Source: a bacterium (lineage in GTDB: Bacteria; Patescibacteriota; Minisyncoccia; Phycocordibacterales; Phycocordibacteraceae). Taken from it: 53,851 nucleotides of DNA. The first letter of the stretch is position 1, and every line of letters starts with the position of its first letter. The DNA is taken from contig JAJZRL010000006.1 in NCBI GenBank assembly GCA_021802705.1, forward strand, positions 1-53,851, in the 5' to 3' direction. The notes below the pieces were generated by a model that worked only from the letters and a program-made list of their open reading frames with translations, did not search any database and was not told where the DNA came from. The translations under genes and the position numbers were made by a program. Below, one piece after another: positions 1 to 9,136 of the stretch.

Positions 1-127
1 CTCACTCCTAGCCATCCTCATCACCGCAGCCGTCTCCTCCGGAGCGAACGCCCTTGCCACCCAGTCCTTCACCGAACCCTCCTCTCCTCCTCCGAACAAT
101 AACGCCGACGCTCCGCTTGACGTGAGC
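1..127 (+). repeat. 127-bp direct repeat, copy 1 (identical to 53630..53756)
   Basis: Base-by-base comparison: ctcactcctagccatcc...ccgcttgacgtgagc is identical in both; sequences diverge after gtgagc (gcgaac versus tacaac). Confidence 0.97.
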
Positions 128-544
128 GCGAACTCCCAATCGAAGTCAGCCGGCCTCCTCCTCAACACCGGAGGAGCCACAAACGGCCTCCTCGTCCAGT
201 ACGGCAACGTGGGCATCGGCACCCTGAACCCCGTCACCACCCTGAACGTTATCGGCAAGGTGGGAGCTGCCGCATACTGCGACCAGAACGGTCAGAACTG
301 CACCTCCACGCTCGGCGGCGGCCCCGTTGCCAACTACAACGACCTGCCGAGCGGGGCGGTGGCGGGGTTTTGTGAAAAACAAAGTAACGCATGTGGTGTA
401 AGTGTTCTTCCGGCATACTGTGGATCTCAAACATTGTGTACATGTCAAACTGGATTCTATAATTTGTATATGGCCTATTGGCAGACGTCGGACATACATG
501 GGCACCTCGTTACACACGAGACTTATACTTGTATCAAAAACTAG
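2..544 (+). CDS. Secreted/anchored surface protein with 'GNVGIGT' module, 5'-partial at window edge
   Basis: Frame is open from base 2: SLLAILITAAVSSGANALATQSFTEPSSPPPNNNADAPLDVS...GNVGIGTLNPVTTLNVIGKV...; signal/TM-like N-terminus; Cys-rich C-terminus; stop at 542-544. ORF track 122..544 is the 3' part. Confidence 0.75.
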   Translation, partial: SLLAILITAAVSSGANALATQSFTEPSSPPPNNNADAPLDVSANSQSKSAGLLLNTGGATNGLLVQYGNVGIGTLNPVTTLNVIGKVGAAAYCDQNGQNCTSTLGGGPVANYNDLPSGAVAGFCEKQSNACGVSVLPAYCGSQTLCTCQTGFYNLYMAYWQTSDIHGHLVTHETYTCIKN

Positions 545-634
545 CGGTGCGATAATTTTCACACAACAAACCCAGCGCGAACCCTTGCGCTTCGAAAACG
601 CTCGCGTACAATGGATGCATTAGCACACAGATGT

Positions 635-1111
635 ATGATGCCTGACACACACGACTCCTTCGTCTCGCAGGAGAAGTTCGATGAGATGGTGAAAGAGCTT
701 GAGCATCTCAAGACGGTTCGCCGCACCGAAATCGCGGAAAATCTCGAATACGCCCGTTCGCTCGGCGACCTCTCAGAGAATGCCGAATACCAGGAGGCCC
801 GCGATCTGCAGGCCGCGACCGAAGAGCGCATCAAGAAGCTCGAGGAATTCGTCAAGCACACGAAGATCGTTACCGATGGAAAGAAGAAGAACGAGGTCGG
901 TTTCGGCTCGAAGGTGTCGATCAGGAAAGAGGGAAGCGCCGAAACGCATGAGTATACGCTTGTCGGGAGCGAGGAAGTCGACATGCGCGTGAAGAAGCTC
1001 TCGCACCTCTCTCCGCTCGGCGCCGCGCTCATGGGGAAGAAGAAGGGCGATGTCTTCACGTTCGAGACGCCGGCCGGCAAACAGACCTACCTGATCGAGA
1101 AAGTCAGCTGA
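635..1111 (+). CDS. greA: Transcription elongation factor GreA
   Basis: GreA-like coiled coil (FDEMVKELEHLKTVRRTEIAENLEYARSLGDLSENAEYQEARD) and C-terminal domain. The ORF opens at 611, but a TACAAT -10 at 607-612 overlaps that ATG, so ATG 635/638 is more likely. Confidence 0.93.
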   Translation: MMPDTHDSFVSQEKFDEMVKELEHLKTVRRTEIAENLEYARSLGDLSENAEYQEARDLQAATEERIKKLEEFVKHTKIVTDGKKKNEVGFGSKVSIRKEGSAETHEYTLVGSEEVDMRVKKLSHLSPLGAALMGKKKGDVFTFETPAGKQTYLIEKVS

Positions 1112-1130
1112 TAGGGTATAGTGGGAGCAC

Positions 1131-2591
1131 ATGGCTCTGCTTGAGACCGTCCGTGCCGAAAGGATAGCGAAGATAGCCCGCCTCAAAGAGGCGGGCATGA
1201 GCGCGTATCCGTCGCAGGCAAACCGCTCCCACCCGGTCGCCCTCTTTCTCAATGCACATGCGAAGCTCGAGGCGGACGGGATTCCCGTTACGCTTGCAGG
1301 ACGCGTCCTTTCCATGCGCGAGCACGGCGGCTCGCTCTTCGTCGACATCTTCGACGGAGCAAGAGGGCAGTGCTACCTCCAGCGCGACAAGCTCGGAGAG
1401 CCGCTCTATGCGCTCTTTGGCGAAACGGTCGACGTGGGCGACATCATCGAATGCACCGGCACCGCTTTTACGACCAAGCGGGGCATGCTCTCGCTCAACG
1501 TGTCGGGGTGGCGCATGCTCGCCAAGTCCATCCGGCCCTTGCCGGACGAATGGTACGGCATCAAAGACGAAGACGAACGCTACCGGAAACGCTACCTCGA
1601 TATCCTGCTCTCAAAAGACCTTTCGGACCGCTTCCGCCGCCGTTCTCTTTTCTGGAACACGTGGCGCTCGTACCTTCTCGGACAGGGCTTCGTCGAGGTG
1701 GAAACCCCCGTGCTCGAGACAGCGACCGGCGGCGCCGATGCCCGTCCGTTCGTAACGCACCACAACGCTCTCGACATGGACGTCTACCTGCGCATCTCCG
1801 CCGGCGAGCTGTGGCAGAAGCGGCTCATGGTTGCCGGCTTGCCGAAGGTTTTCGAGATCGGCCGGATATTCCGCAATGAAGGCATGTCGCACGAGCACGC
1901 GCAGGATTACACGCAGGTCGAGTTTTACGAAGCGTTCAAGGGATACGAAGCGGGCATGGACATGATCGTCGACATCTACCGCACCCTCGCGGATACCGTA
2001 TACGGCACCCAGCGCTTCAGCATAAAGGAATTCACTGTCGATCTCGGCGCATCTTGGGAGCGCTATGGCTACGGCGCTCTCGTGAAGGGCGAATTCGGGG
2101 TCGATCCGCTTGAAACGACCGCAGAAGAAGTGCGCGACGTGCTTGCGCGCCGCGCGATCCCTTTTGATGAAAAGGGATTCAATCTCGAGCGGGGCGTCGA
2201 CCTTCTCTGGAAACAGGTTCGCAAGACGCTCGGGGGGCCCGGCTTCCTTACCGGCGTACCCGTCTATCTCGAACCGCTCGCAAAGCGCAGCAGCGGGGAT
2301 CCGCGGGTCGTCGAGCGCTTCCAGGTTATCTTAGGCGGGTCCGAGATGGGAAAAGGATTCAACGAGCTGAACGACCCGCTCGACCAGGTCGATCGTTTCC
2401 GTCACCAGCAGGCGCTGCGTGAGGCCGGAGACGCTGAAGCGCAGATGAACGACGCTTCGTTCGTCGAGGCTCTTGAGTATGGCATGCCGCCCACGTTCGG
2501 GTTCGGGGTTTCCGAGAGGCTTTTCAGCGTATTTGAGGGCGTTTCGGTACGCGAGGCTCAGCTTTTCCCGCTTTTACGGCCGAAAGAATAG
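1131..2591 (+). CDS. lysS: Lysyl-tRNA synthetase, class II
   Basis: OB-fold followed by class II motifs (FEIGRIFRNEGMSHEHAQDYTQVEFYEA; GKGFNELNDPLDQVDRF; FGFGVSERLFSVFEG). Confidence 0.93.
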   Translation: MALLETVRAERIAKIARLKEAGMSAYPSQANRSHPVALFLNAHAKLEADGIPVTLAGRVLSMREHGGSLFVDIFDGARGQCYLQRDKLGEPLYALFGETVDVGDIIECTGTAFTTKRGMLSLNVSGWRMLAKSIRPLPDEWYGIKDEDERYRKRYLDILLSKDLSDRFRRRSLFWNTWRSYLLGQGFVEVETPVLETATGGADARPFVTHHNALDMDVYLRISAGELWQKRLMVAGLPKVFEIGRIFRNEGMSHEHAQDYTQVEFYEAFKGYEAGMDMIVDIYRTLADTVYGTQRFSIKEFTVDLGASWERYGYGALVKGEFGVDPLETTAEEVRDVLARRAIPFDEKGFNLERGVDLLWKQVRKTLGGPGFLTGVPVYLEPLAKRSSGDPRVVERFQVILGGSEMGKGFNELNDPLDQVDRFRHQQALREAGDAEAQMNDASFVEALEYGMPPTFGFGVSERLFSVFEGVSVREAQLFPLLRPKE

Positions 2592-2604
2592 CCGCTCGGA
2601 TCGG

Positions 2605-2646
2605 CATAACGCAACCGCGCAGCTCTCGCTGCGCGGTTGCGTTATG
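2605..2646 (+). terminator. Perfect 18-bp hairpin after lysS (terminator-like, no clear U-tract)
   Basis: cataacgcaaccgcgcag (2605-2622) / ctgcgcggttgcgttatg (2629-2646), 6-nt loop. Confidence 0.6.
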
Positions 2647-2666
2647 TGGATAACCAGACCGCCGGT

Positions 2667-2726
2667 GTGGGGGAGAGTGGGATATAATCCAAGAATGGTC
2701 AGCGAAGTGGGAAGCGGGAGTGGTGG
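2667..2726 (+). promoter_or_regulatory. mraZ promoter region: TATAAT -10 plus repeated GTGG(G) boxes (candidate MraZ operator)
   Basis: GTGG at 2667, 2677, 2707, 2720 and 2723; TATAAT at 2683-2688; the first three boxes are in 10-bp register. Confidence 0.5.
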
Positions 2727-2756
2727 CCGGCTTCCTTCTCCGAAGAACCATTCCCT

Positions 2757-3191
2757 ATGTTCCTCGGCGAATACCTTCACACATTCGATTCAAAGAATAG
2801 GATTTCCATCCCTTCGAAATTCCGGAAGGATCTGGGCCGCGTCGTTGTCGTAACGCGCGGCCTCGATCATTGCTTGTACGTCTATTCGCGGAAGGCGTGG
2901 GAAAAAGAGGCGCGCGCATACGCGGCTGATGTAAACGGCAGCGCGGCGCGGCGCGGCCTGGCGCGGCTCTTCCTTGCCGGCTCTTCCGAGGTCGAAGTCG
3001 ACCGGTCGGGTCGCGTGCTCATTCCCGAACATCTCAAATCTTTCGCGTCCATTTCCGAGAAGGCTGTTGTCGCCGGTATCGCCGACAGGGTCGAAATATG
3101 GGAAGAAGGGGCGTGGGAGAAATATACCGCCGGGATCGAACGGGATGCCGACGCTTTTGCGGAGAAAGTCGGCGCGCAAGCGCAAAACTGA
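2757..3191 (+). CDS. mraZ: Transcriptional regulator MraZ
   Basis: MFLGEYLHTFDSKNRISIPSKFRKDL and DRSGRVLIPEHL AbrB-like repeats; first gene of a dcw cluster. Confidence 0.95.
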   Translation: MFLGEYLHTFDSKNRISIPSKFRKDLGRVVVVTRGLDHCLYVYSRKAWEKEARAYAADVNGSAARRGLARLFLAGSSEVEVDRSGRVLIPEHLKSFASISEKAVVAGIADRVEIWEEGAWEKYTAGIERDADAFAEKVGAQAQN

Positions 3192-3192
3192 T

Positions 3193-4155
3193 ATGGAAGC
3201 CCGTCACGACAGTGTGCTCATGCGTGAAGTGCTCGAGACACTCGACGTGCAGCCCTCCGACACTGTCGTTGATGCCACGCTCGGCGGAGCGGGGCATTTT
3301 GCCGCGCTCCTCTCCATGCTCGGCGAAGACGGCACGATCATCGGCATCGATGCGGACGCGGCGGCGGTCGAGCGGGCGCGGTCGGCATACGCGGCCGATC
3401 GCCGACCCCATCGCCCCGTCGCGCATCTTATAAACGACAACTTCCGCAACTTGTCGCGTATCCTCGAGAGGCTCGGGATCGTCTCGGCCGACAAGATGCT
3501 CTTCGACCTGGGATGGAGCGGTTACCAGATCGCCGCGCCGCGCGGGTTCTCTTTTCAGAGAGAAGACGATCCTCTCCTTATGAACTACGACGAGAACGGC
3601 GAAGCGGCGGCTGATATCGTCAACTCCTCTTCGGAGGAAGAGCTCGCGCGTATCATCTTCACGTATGGGGAAGAGCGGTTTTCGCGCGGTATCGCCCGTG
3701 CGATAGTCGCGGCGCGCTCTCGGGAACGCATCCTCACGACCGGGGCGCTCGCTGCGGCGGTCCTTGCTGGAACGCCGGCGTGGTATCACAAGCAGAAGAC
3801 CAATCCGGCAACCAAGACTTTCCAGGCTCTCCGCATCGCTGTCAATGACGAGCTTGCGAGCCTGCGCGAAGGGCTCGGCGCGTCGCTGAAAGTACTCACC
3901 GCTTCCGGGCGGCTGGCGGTCATTTCCTTCCATAGCATCGAGGACCGCATCGTGAAGAACGTTTTTCGCGATGCCGTACACGCGGGGCTTGGTTCGCTCT
4001 CGCCGAAGAAACCGATTGTCCCTTCGCGCGAAGAGATCCTTGCGAATCACCGTGCGCGAAGCGCGAAGCTTCGCGTTTTCGAGCGTAACGCGAGTACGAT
4101 GTCTGTCGATATCGCCGGCGCGGAAATGTCGCCCGCCCGCTTTTCTTATGTATAG
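3193..4155 (+). CDS. rsmH: 16S rRNA (cytosine1402-N4)-methyltransferase RsmH/MraW
   Basis: HDSVLMREVLETL..VDATLGGAGH; FDLGWSGYQI; TFQALRIAVNDEL; ISFHSIEDRIVKN. Start at ATG 3193, directly after mraZ stop. Confidence 0.95.
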   Translation: MEARHDSVLMREVLETLDVQPSDTVVDATLGGAGHFAALLSMLGEDGTIIGIDADAAAVERARSAYAADRRPHRPVAHLINDNFRNLSRILERLGIVSADKMLFDLGWSGYQIAAPRGFSFQREDDPLLMNYDENGEAAADIVNSSSEEELARIIFTYGEERFSRGIARAIVAARSRERILTTGALAAAVLAGTPAWYHKQKTNPATKTFQALRIAVNDELASLREGLGASLKVLTASGRLAVISFHSIEDRIVKNVFRDAVHAGLGSLSPKKPIVPSREEILANHRARSAKLRVFERNASTMSVDIAGAEMSPARFSYV

Positions 4156-4441
4156 ATTCCACTATCGCCTCCCGTTCCCTTTCGTGTCGCTGTGTCTCGG
4201 CAGTATCGCGGTCCTGGCTGTCGCCTATATCGGACTCATCGCTGTCGTCATGAGCTACGCTGCTTCCACTGTCGAGTTCGCGCAGTCGGTCAGGAACGAC
4301 GAAGCCTCTGTCGCGAGTCTCGAGTCGCGATATCTCGCTGCGGTGGCGAGCATCACGAATACGGATTACACCGCCGAGGGGTATGCCAAACCTGTAGCCG
4401 AAGCATTCGTCCCGTCAGCGAGCATGACCGCCTTGCGTTAG
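4148..4441 (+). CDS. Small single-TM protein, FtsL-like by position and topology
   Basis: ATG at 4148 overlaps rsmH; MYRFHYRLPFPFVSLCLGSIAVLAVAYIGLIAVVM plus short coiled-coil-like segment; lies between rsmH and ftsI. Confidence 0.6.
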   Translation: MYRFHYRLPFPFVSLCLGSIAVLAVAYIGLIAVVMSYAASTVEFAQSVRNDEASVASLESRYLAAVASITNTDYTAEGYAKPVAEAFVPSASMTALR

Positions 4442-4445
4442 GCGT

Positions 4446-6191
4446 ATGCGCGCGCAGTTCCGTACCCGTATCCGTCTTGTCCTTGCCTGCATCGTCTTTG
4501 TTGCGCTCCTTATCCTTACGCGTCTGTATTTCATCCAGATCGTGCATGGGCAGGAGTATTCCCAGAAAGCGGATTCCCAGTTCGCCTCGGGCGGAAGCGG
4601 GCTTTTTGACAGGGGCTCCATCTATTTCACCCGTAAGGACGGGACGCTCATCTCGGCGGCGACGCTCGCGAGCGGTTTTCTTGTCGCCATAAATCCGCAG
4701 ACGCTCGCCGACCCTGAGGCGGCATATATGGCGATAGATGCTGTCGCTTCCACGACGCTTGCATTCGATCACGCCGGCTTCCTTGCCGCCGCGGCAAAGA
4801 AATCGCAGGTGTATATCGAAGTCGCGCACCATCTTTCCGACGCTGCGGGACAGACGCTCGCCGCGGAGAATATCCCCGGCGTCGAGGTCTTGCGCGAGCG
4901 CTGGCGCTACTATCCTGGCGGATCGCTCGCCGCACAATCGATCGGCATCGTCTCGTACGGCTCGGGCGACGTGCTTTCCGGCCAGACCGGCCTCGAGGCG
5001 ACGTATGACGAAACGCTCTCGCGCTCGGGGAATTCGCTCTATAAGAATTTTTTCGCCGAGCTTTTCTCGAATGTCGGGAATCTCCTCGTCAACGCGCAGG
5101 ATGCGCGCGAGGGTGATGTCGTAACGACGATCGAACCTGAAGTCGAGACGCGGCTCGAGACCGACCTTGCGAAGATAACCACGACGTATTCGAGCCAGAG
5201 TTCCGGGGGCATCATCATGGATCCATCGACCGGTGCTATCATTGCGCTTGCGACCTATCCGACTTTCGACGGGAATGATCTCCAGAACATCGATCCGCAA
5301 CGCTTGAGCAATCAGCTGGTCGAGCACGTCTACGAATTCGGTTCCATCATGAAGCCGATCACCATGGCGTCGGCGCTTTCGGCAGGCGTCATAACCCCGC
5401 AGACGACCTACAACGATACCGGCTGCATCATCGTCGATAAGGCGCGCATCTGCAACTGGAATTACAAGCCGTACGGAGTCATCCCGATGCAGACGATCAT
5501 CGAGCAGTCGCTTAACGTCGGCGCTTCGTGGGTGGCGGAACAGCTCGGACAGACCCAGTTCAGGGCGTACTTCACCAAGATTTTCGGACAGAAGACCGGC
5601 ATCGATCTTCCGAACGAGACGGACGCGCTCATCGGGAACCTCTTTAAACCGCAACAGGTGTATTATGATACTGCGGCTTTTGGCGAGGGTATTGCCGTGA
5701 CGCCGATACAGATGATTCGCGCGCTTGCCGCGGTAGCAAACGGAGGCATCCTGGTGGAACCGCATCTCGTGAGCGCGATACGTCTTGATTCCGGTATCGT
5801 CCGCCCGCTCGACTGGGGGGAAGGTACTCGGGTCTTTTCCGGTACTGCCGCCCGGGATACGACTGTCATGATGGATGCGCTCTTCGACCACACGCTCGAC
5901 GGCGGGAAAGCGATGATCCCCACGATGTCCGTCGCGGCGAAGACGGGAACCGCACAATTGCCGACGCCGACGGGTACCTACTACACCAACCGTTTCTTCC
6001 ATTCCGAGGTAGCGTTCTTCCCGTCGTTCAATCCCCGTTTCATCATCTTGCTGTATACGAATGATCCGAAGGGGGTTGAATACGCGTCAAAGAGCCTGAC
6101 ACCGTCGCTGCTCGACCTGACGCACTTCCTTATCGACTACTACGCCATACCGCCTGATCGCGGTTTTGCAACCGTAACGCCATCCGTATGA
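4446..6191 (+). CDS. ftsI: Penicillin-binding protein, FtsI-type transpeptidase
   Basis: SxxK (GSIMKP), SxN (SLNVGA) and KTGTAQ motifs; N-terminal TM; dcw context. Confidence 0.9.
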   Translation: MRAQFRTRIRLVLACIVFVALLILTRLYFIQIVHGQEYSQKADSQFASGGSGLFDRGSIYFTRKDGTLISAATLASGFLVAINPQTLADPEAAYMAIDAVASTTLAFDHAGFLAAAAKKSQVYIEVAHHLSDAAGQTLAAENIPGVEVLRERWRYYPGGSLAAQSIGIVSYGSGDVLSGQTGLEATYDETLSRSGNSLYKNFFAELFSNVGNLLVNAQDAREGDVVTTIEPEVETRLETDLAKITTTYSSQSSGGIIMDPSTGAIIALATYPTFDGNDLQNIDPQRLSNQLVEHVYEFGSIMKPITMASALSAGVITPQTTYNDTGCIIVDKARICNWNYKPYGVIPMQTIIEQSLNVGASWVAEQLGQTQFRAYFTKIFGQKTGIDLPNETDALIGNLFKPQQVYYDTAAFGEGIAVTPIQMIRALAAVANGGILVEPHLVSAIRLDSGIVRPLDWGEGTRVFSGTAARDTTVMMDALFDHTLDGGKAMIPTMSVAAKTGTAQLPTPTGTYYTNRFFHSEVAFFPSFNPRFIILLYTNDPKGVEYASKSLTPSLLDLTHFLIDYYAIPPDRGFATVTPSV

Positions 6192-7462
6192 AAAATATCT
6201 TGAAACATATCGTCGCTTTCGCACTCGGACTTCTCGCGCGTGCCGTCGTGCAGCGATATCGTCCGCATATCGTGATGGTGACCGGCTCGGTAGGGAAGAC
6301 GTCGACGAAAGACGCGGTCGCGGCGGTGCTTACCGCGCGGTTTCTCGTTCGCAAGAGCGAGAAGAGCTTTAACAGCGAGTTCGGCGTCCCCTTTACCATC
6401 CTTGGCGTAGGGAATCCGTGGGGCAATCCTTTCGCATGGTTTTCCGTCGTGAAGAGCGCGTTCGCTCTCCTCTTCCTCCCCAATCACTATCCGAACATGC
6501 TCGTGCTTGAGATTGGTGCCGACCGACCCGGCGATCTCGCTCGGATATTGCGCATCGCGACGCCGGAAGCGGTTGTCGTGACCAGGCTGCCTCAGATACC
6601 GGTGCATGTCGAAGCCTATTCTTCTCCGGAGGCGGTACGGGAAGAAGAGTTTTCTCCCGCATACGCTCTCCGCGCGGGAGCGCCGCTTATCATCCCTTCT
6701 GACGACGCATATGCGCTCGATATGGCAGCGCGCATCCCGGCTTGCGTGATTTCGTATGGCACCGCAGAGGACGCGACCGTGCGTATCGGCGAGGCGGAGT
6801 TCCACGAGACTGACGGAGCCGTCGACGGGATGAGCACCCGTGTCCGCGTGGGAGAGGCGAACGAGGGTCTTTTCGTGCGAGGCTCGGTAGGGAGGACCCA
6901 GCTTCTTCCTGCGGCCGCCGCGCTCGCCATAGCGGTCGCTTTCGACATAGAGACTCTCGACGCGCTCCGTGCGCTCGGGGAATACGACCCCCCGCCCGGC
7001 CGCGGACGGCTCTTGCGCGGGAAGAACGGCTCGATCGTCATCGACGATTCATATAACGCATCTCCCGCGGCTGTCGAAGAGGCGCTTACGACCTTGAAAG
7101 CGTTTCCGCACGCGAAGCGGCGCATCGCCGTCCTTGGCGATATGCTCGAACTCGGACGCTATTCGGTGATGGAACATGAACGCATCGGCGCTCTCGCTCG
7201 GGATTCCGCCGACATCGTCGCGGCCGTCGGGATTCGCGCCCGCATCTTTGTTGACACGCAAGGGAGCGCCGAGGTGATCCTTTTCGATAACGCGAGGGTC
7301 GCGGCGCATTCGCTTGCCGAACTTGCGCGCGACGGAGACGTTTTCCTCGTGAAAGGCTCGCAGTCCGTTCGCATGGAACGCATCGTCGAGGCTTTGCTCG
7401 CCGATCCGGTTGATACGGTACGGCTCGTGCGTCAGGAGAAAGCGTGGCGCCGCCGCGTGTAG
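6188..7462 (+). CDS. murF: UDP-N-acetylmuramoyl-tripeptide--D-alanyl-D-alanine ligase
   Basis: Mur ligase P-loop (VTGSVGKTSTKDAV), VIDDSYNASPAAVEEAL, RIAVLGDMLELG; overlaps ftsI by 4 nt. Confidence 0.9.
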   Translation: MKNILKHIVAFALGLLARAVVQRYRPHIVMVTGSVGKTSTKDAVAAVLTARFLVRKSEKSFNSEFGVPFTILGVGNPWGNPFAWFSVVKSAFALLFLPNHYPNMLVLEIGADRPGDLARILRIATPEAVVVTRLPQIPVHVEAYSSPEAVREEEFSPAYALRAGAPLIIPSDDAYALDMAARIPACVISYGTAEDATVRIGEAEFHETDGAVDGMSTRVRVGEANEGLFVRGSVGRTQLLPAAAALAIAVAFDIETLDALRALGEYDPPPGRGRLLRGKNGSIVIDDSYNASPAAVEEALTTLKAFPHAKRRIAVLGDMLELGRYSVMEHERIGALARDSADIVAAVGIRARIFVDTQGSAEVILFDNARVAAHSLAELARDGDVFLVKGSQSVRMERIVEALLADPVDTVRLVRQEKAWRRRV

Positions 7463-7497
7463 CGCTTCAAGAGCCTATTTGTTATAAACAATTCTAA

Positions 7498-7572
7498 GGC
7501 CCTATCGTCTAACGGTTAGGACAGCGCCCTCTCACGGCGTAAATCGGGGTTCGATTCCCCGTAGGGTCACCA
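7498..7572 (+). tRNA. tRNA-Glu (anticodon CTC), CCA encoded
   Basis: GGCCCTA...TAGGGTC acceptor stem; anticodon loop CTCTCAC; T-arm GGGGTTCGATTCCCC; A then CCA. Confidence 0.95.
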
Positions 7573-7900
7573 GTTTAGAAGAATCGGTACCAACCGTCTC
7601 ATTTAGCTCGAAAACAAGCGACATTTTCGTGGTTCCAAATTCTATTCCATCAAAAGTGGTTTTCTGAGGAAATACAAGTTTTTGGAACCGCGCACGATAC
7701 GCTGGCATCTTCTCAAGCTCGGCCCAGGTCTTGCCGCTATCTCGTACAAAGTTAAAGCAATAGTTCAGGGCGTCTTCCATATTGAGTTCCTCGATGCGTT
7801 TCTCCTCTAGTAGCAATTTCTTTTGCTGAATCAGCAGAAATACGGCGTCGTCGGCATCCGCCTTGGACTGCTTGATTAACCGGACAGAAAGCCGCTTTCT
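7532..7900 (-). pseudogene. C-terminal remnant of a large serine recombinase (frame runs into the antisense of tRNA-Glu)
   Basis: Frame: RKRLSVRLIKQSKADADDAVFLLIQQKKLLLEEKRIEELNMEDALNYCFNFVRDSGKTWAELEKMPAYRARFQKLVFPQKTTFDGIEFGTTKMSLVFELNE...LVTLRGIEPRFTP*. Resembles CPR recombinase tails (RFQKLIFPE..TFDG..FGT.KLSLVYELN); catalytic domain absent. Confidence 0.6.
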
Positions 7901-9136
7901 TTAGCCGGCTTCGGTATCAGCGCTCGCGATCTCGATAAGCCGTTCTATCTTCGCCATCCTTTCTTTCGTGCGCGGCGCTCCGACCTTGATGCCGAGCGTT
8001 CCGAACGCAAACGCGAGATCGGCGATAAAGGTGTCCATCGTTTCGCCGCTCCGATGGCTTACGATGCAATCGATCCCGTGTTTCCGGGCGAGACCCATGG
8101 TCTCCAGGGTCTCGCTTATGGTCCCTATCTGGTTCGGCTTGATGATGACGGCACGGATGCTCCGCTTGTCGATCGCTTTTTGCAGGCGCCACGCGTTCGT
8201 CGTCGTGAGGTCGTCGCCGACGATCCTCGTGTCAGGCAAGGCGGCCTGCAATCCCGCGAATGCTTCGAAATCCTGCTCTTCAAACGGGTCTTCGATCGAA
8301 AACAGGTCGTACGTAGCGGCGTATTCCGCGATTTTCGCACCGAGTTCTTCGGAAGAGAGGGTATGTTCTCCGATGCGATAGGAGCCGTCGCTCCAAAACG
8401 AGCTTGCGGCGATGTCGAGAGCGATCTCGAAGGAGCCCTGGTTTTTGAGCGAATCCCGGACTTCGCTCAGTATCCTGAGGGGAATCTCGGTATCTTCGAC
8501 ATCGAGCGCGACGCCGCCCTCGTCGCCGATGGCCCATGCGCCCTGGTGCCGGTTCGTAACGTGTTCTTCGACGCGCCGCAATGCTTCGACGCCCATAGAA
8601 AGCGCCTCTTGCGGCGACTCCGTCTGCGGGACGATCAGGTACTCCTGGAAAGCGAGCCGGGTAGAGGCGTGCATCCCTCCGTTTATGAGATTCATGTACA
8701 AAAATGGCGCGATCCGGTTTGATGGCGGGATATCGGCGAGCGACCGGAGATACTCGTACAGCTCGATACCGGAGCTTGCGGCGGCAGCTCGGCAGACCGC
8801 TCCGCTTACGCCGATCGTCGAGTTTCCGCCGAGCCTCGATTTACGCTCGGTTCCGTCAAGCGCTATCAACGCAGCATCTATTTTTCCTTGCTCGGCAACC
8901 TCCATTCCGCGAAGCGCGTCATTAACCTCGGTCGCGATGTGGCGGATAGCCGTGAGGACGTGCCCTCCCGAGGCGGATTCATCCCGGAGCTCGACAGCCT
9001 CTGTCGCACCCGTGCTTGCTCCGGAGGGTACCGCGAAAGAGCCCTTCGTGCCGTCCTCGCAGGAGACGGTCACATATAACGTCGGATTGCCGCGAGAGTC
9101 CCGTATCTCCTCGGCGGATATCGAGGCGATCTTCAT
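7901..9136 (-). CDS. eno: Enolase
   Basis: AEEIRDSRGNPTLYVTV, SGASTGATEAVELRD, IEDPFEEQD, KPNQIGTISET, SHRSGETMDTFIADLA. Confidence 0.96.
   Translation of the reverse strand: MKIASISAEEIRDSRGNPTLYVTVSCEDGTKGSFAVPSGASTGATEAVELRDESASGGHVLTAIRHIATEVNDALRGMEVAEQGKIDAALIALDGTERKSRLGGNSTIGVSGAVCRAAAASSGIELYEYLRSLADIPPSNRIAPFLYMNLINGGMHASTRLAFQEYLIVPQTESPQEALSMGVEALRRVEEHVTNRHQGAWAIGDEGGVALDVEDTEIPLRILSEVRDSLKNQGSFEIALDIAASSFWSDGSYRIGEHTLSSEELGAKIAEYAATYDLFSIEDPFEEQDFEAFAGLQAALPDTRIVGDDLTTTNAWRLQKAIDKRSIRAVIIKPNQIGTISETLETMGLARKHGIDCIVSHRSGETMDTFIADLAFAFGTLGIKVGAPRTKERMAKIERLIEIASADTEAG

Noticed and set aside
4353-6002. 549-aa minus-strand ORF antisense to ftsI
   Set aside because: Arg-rich low-plausibility translation; the sense strand carries all transpeptidase motifs.
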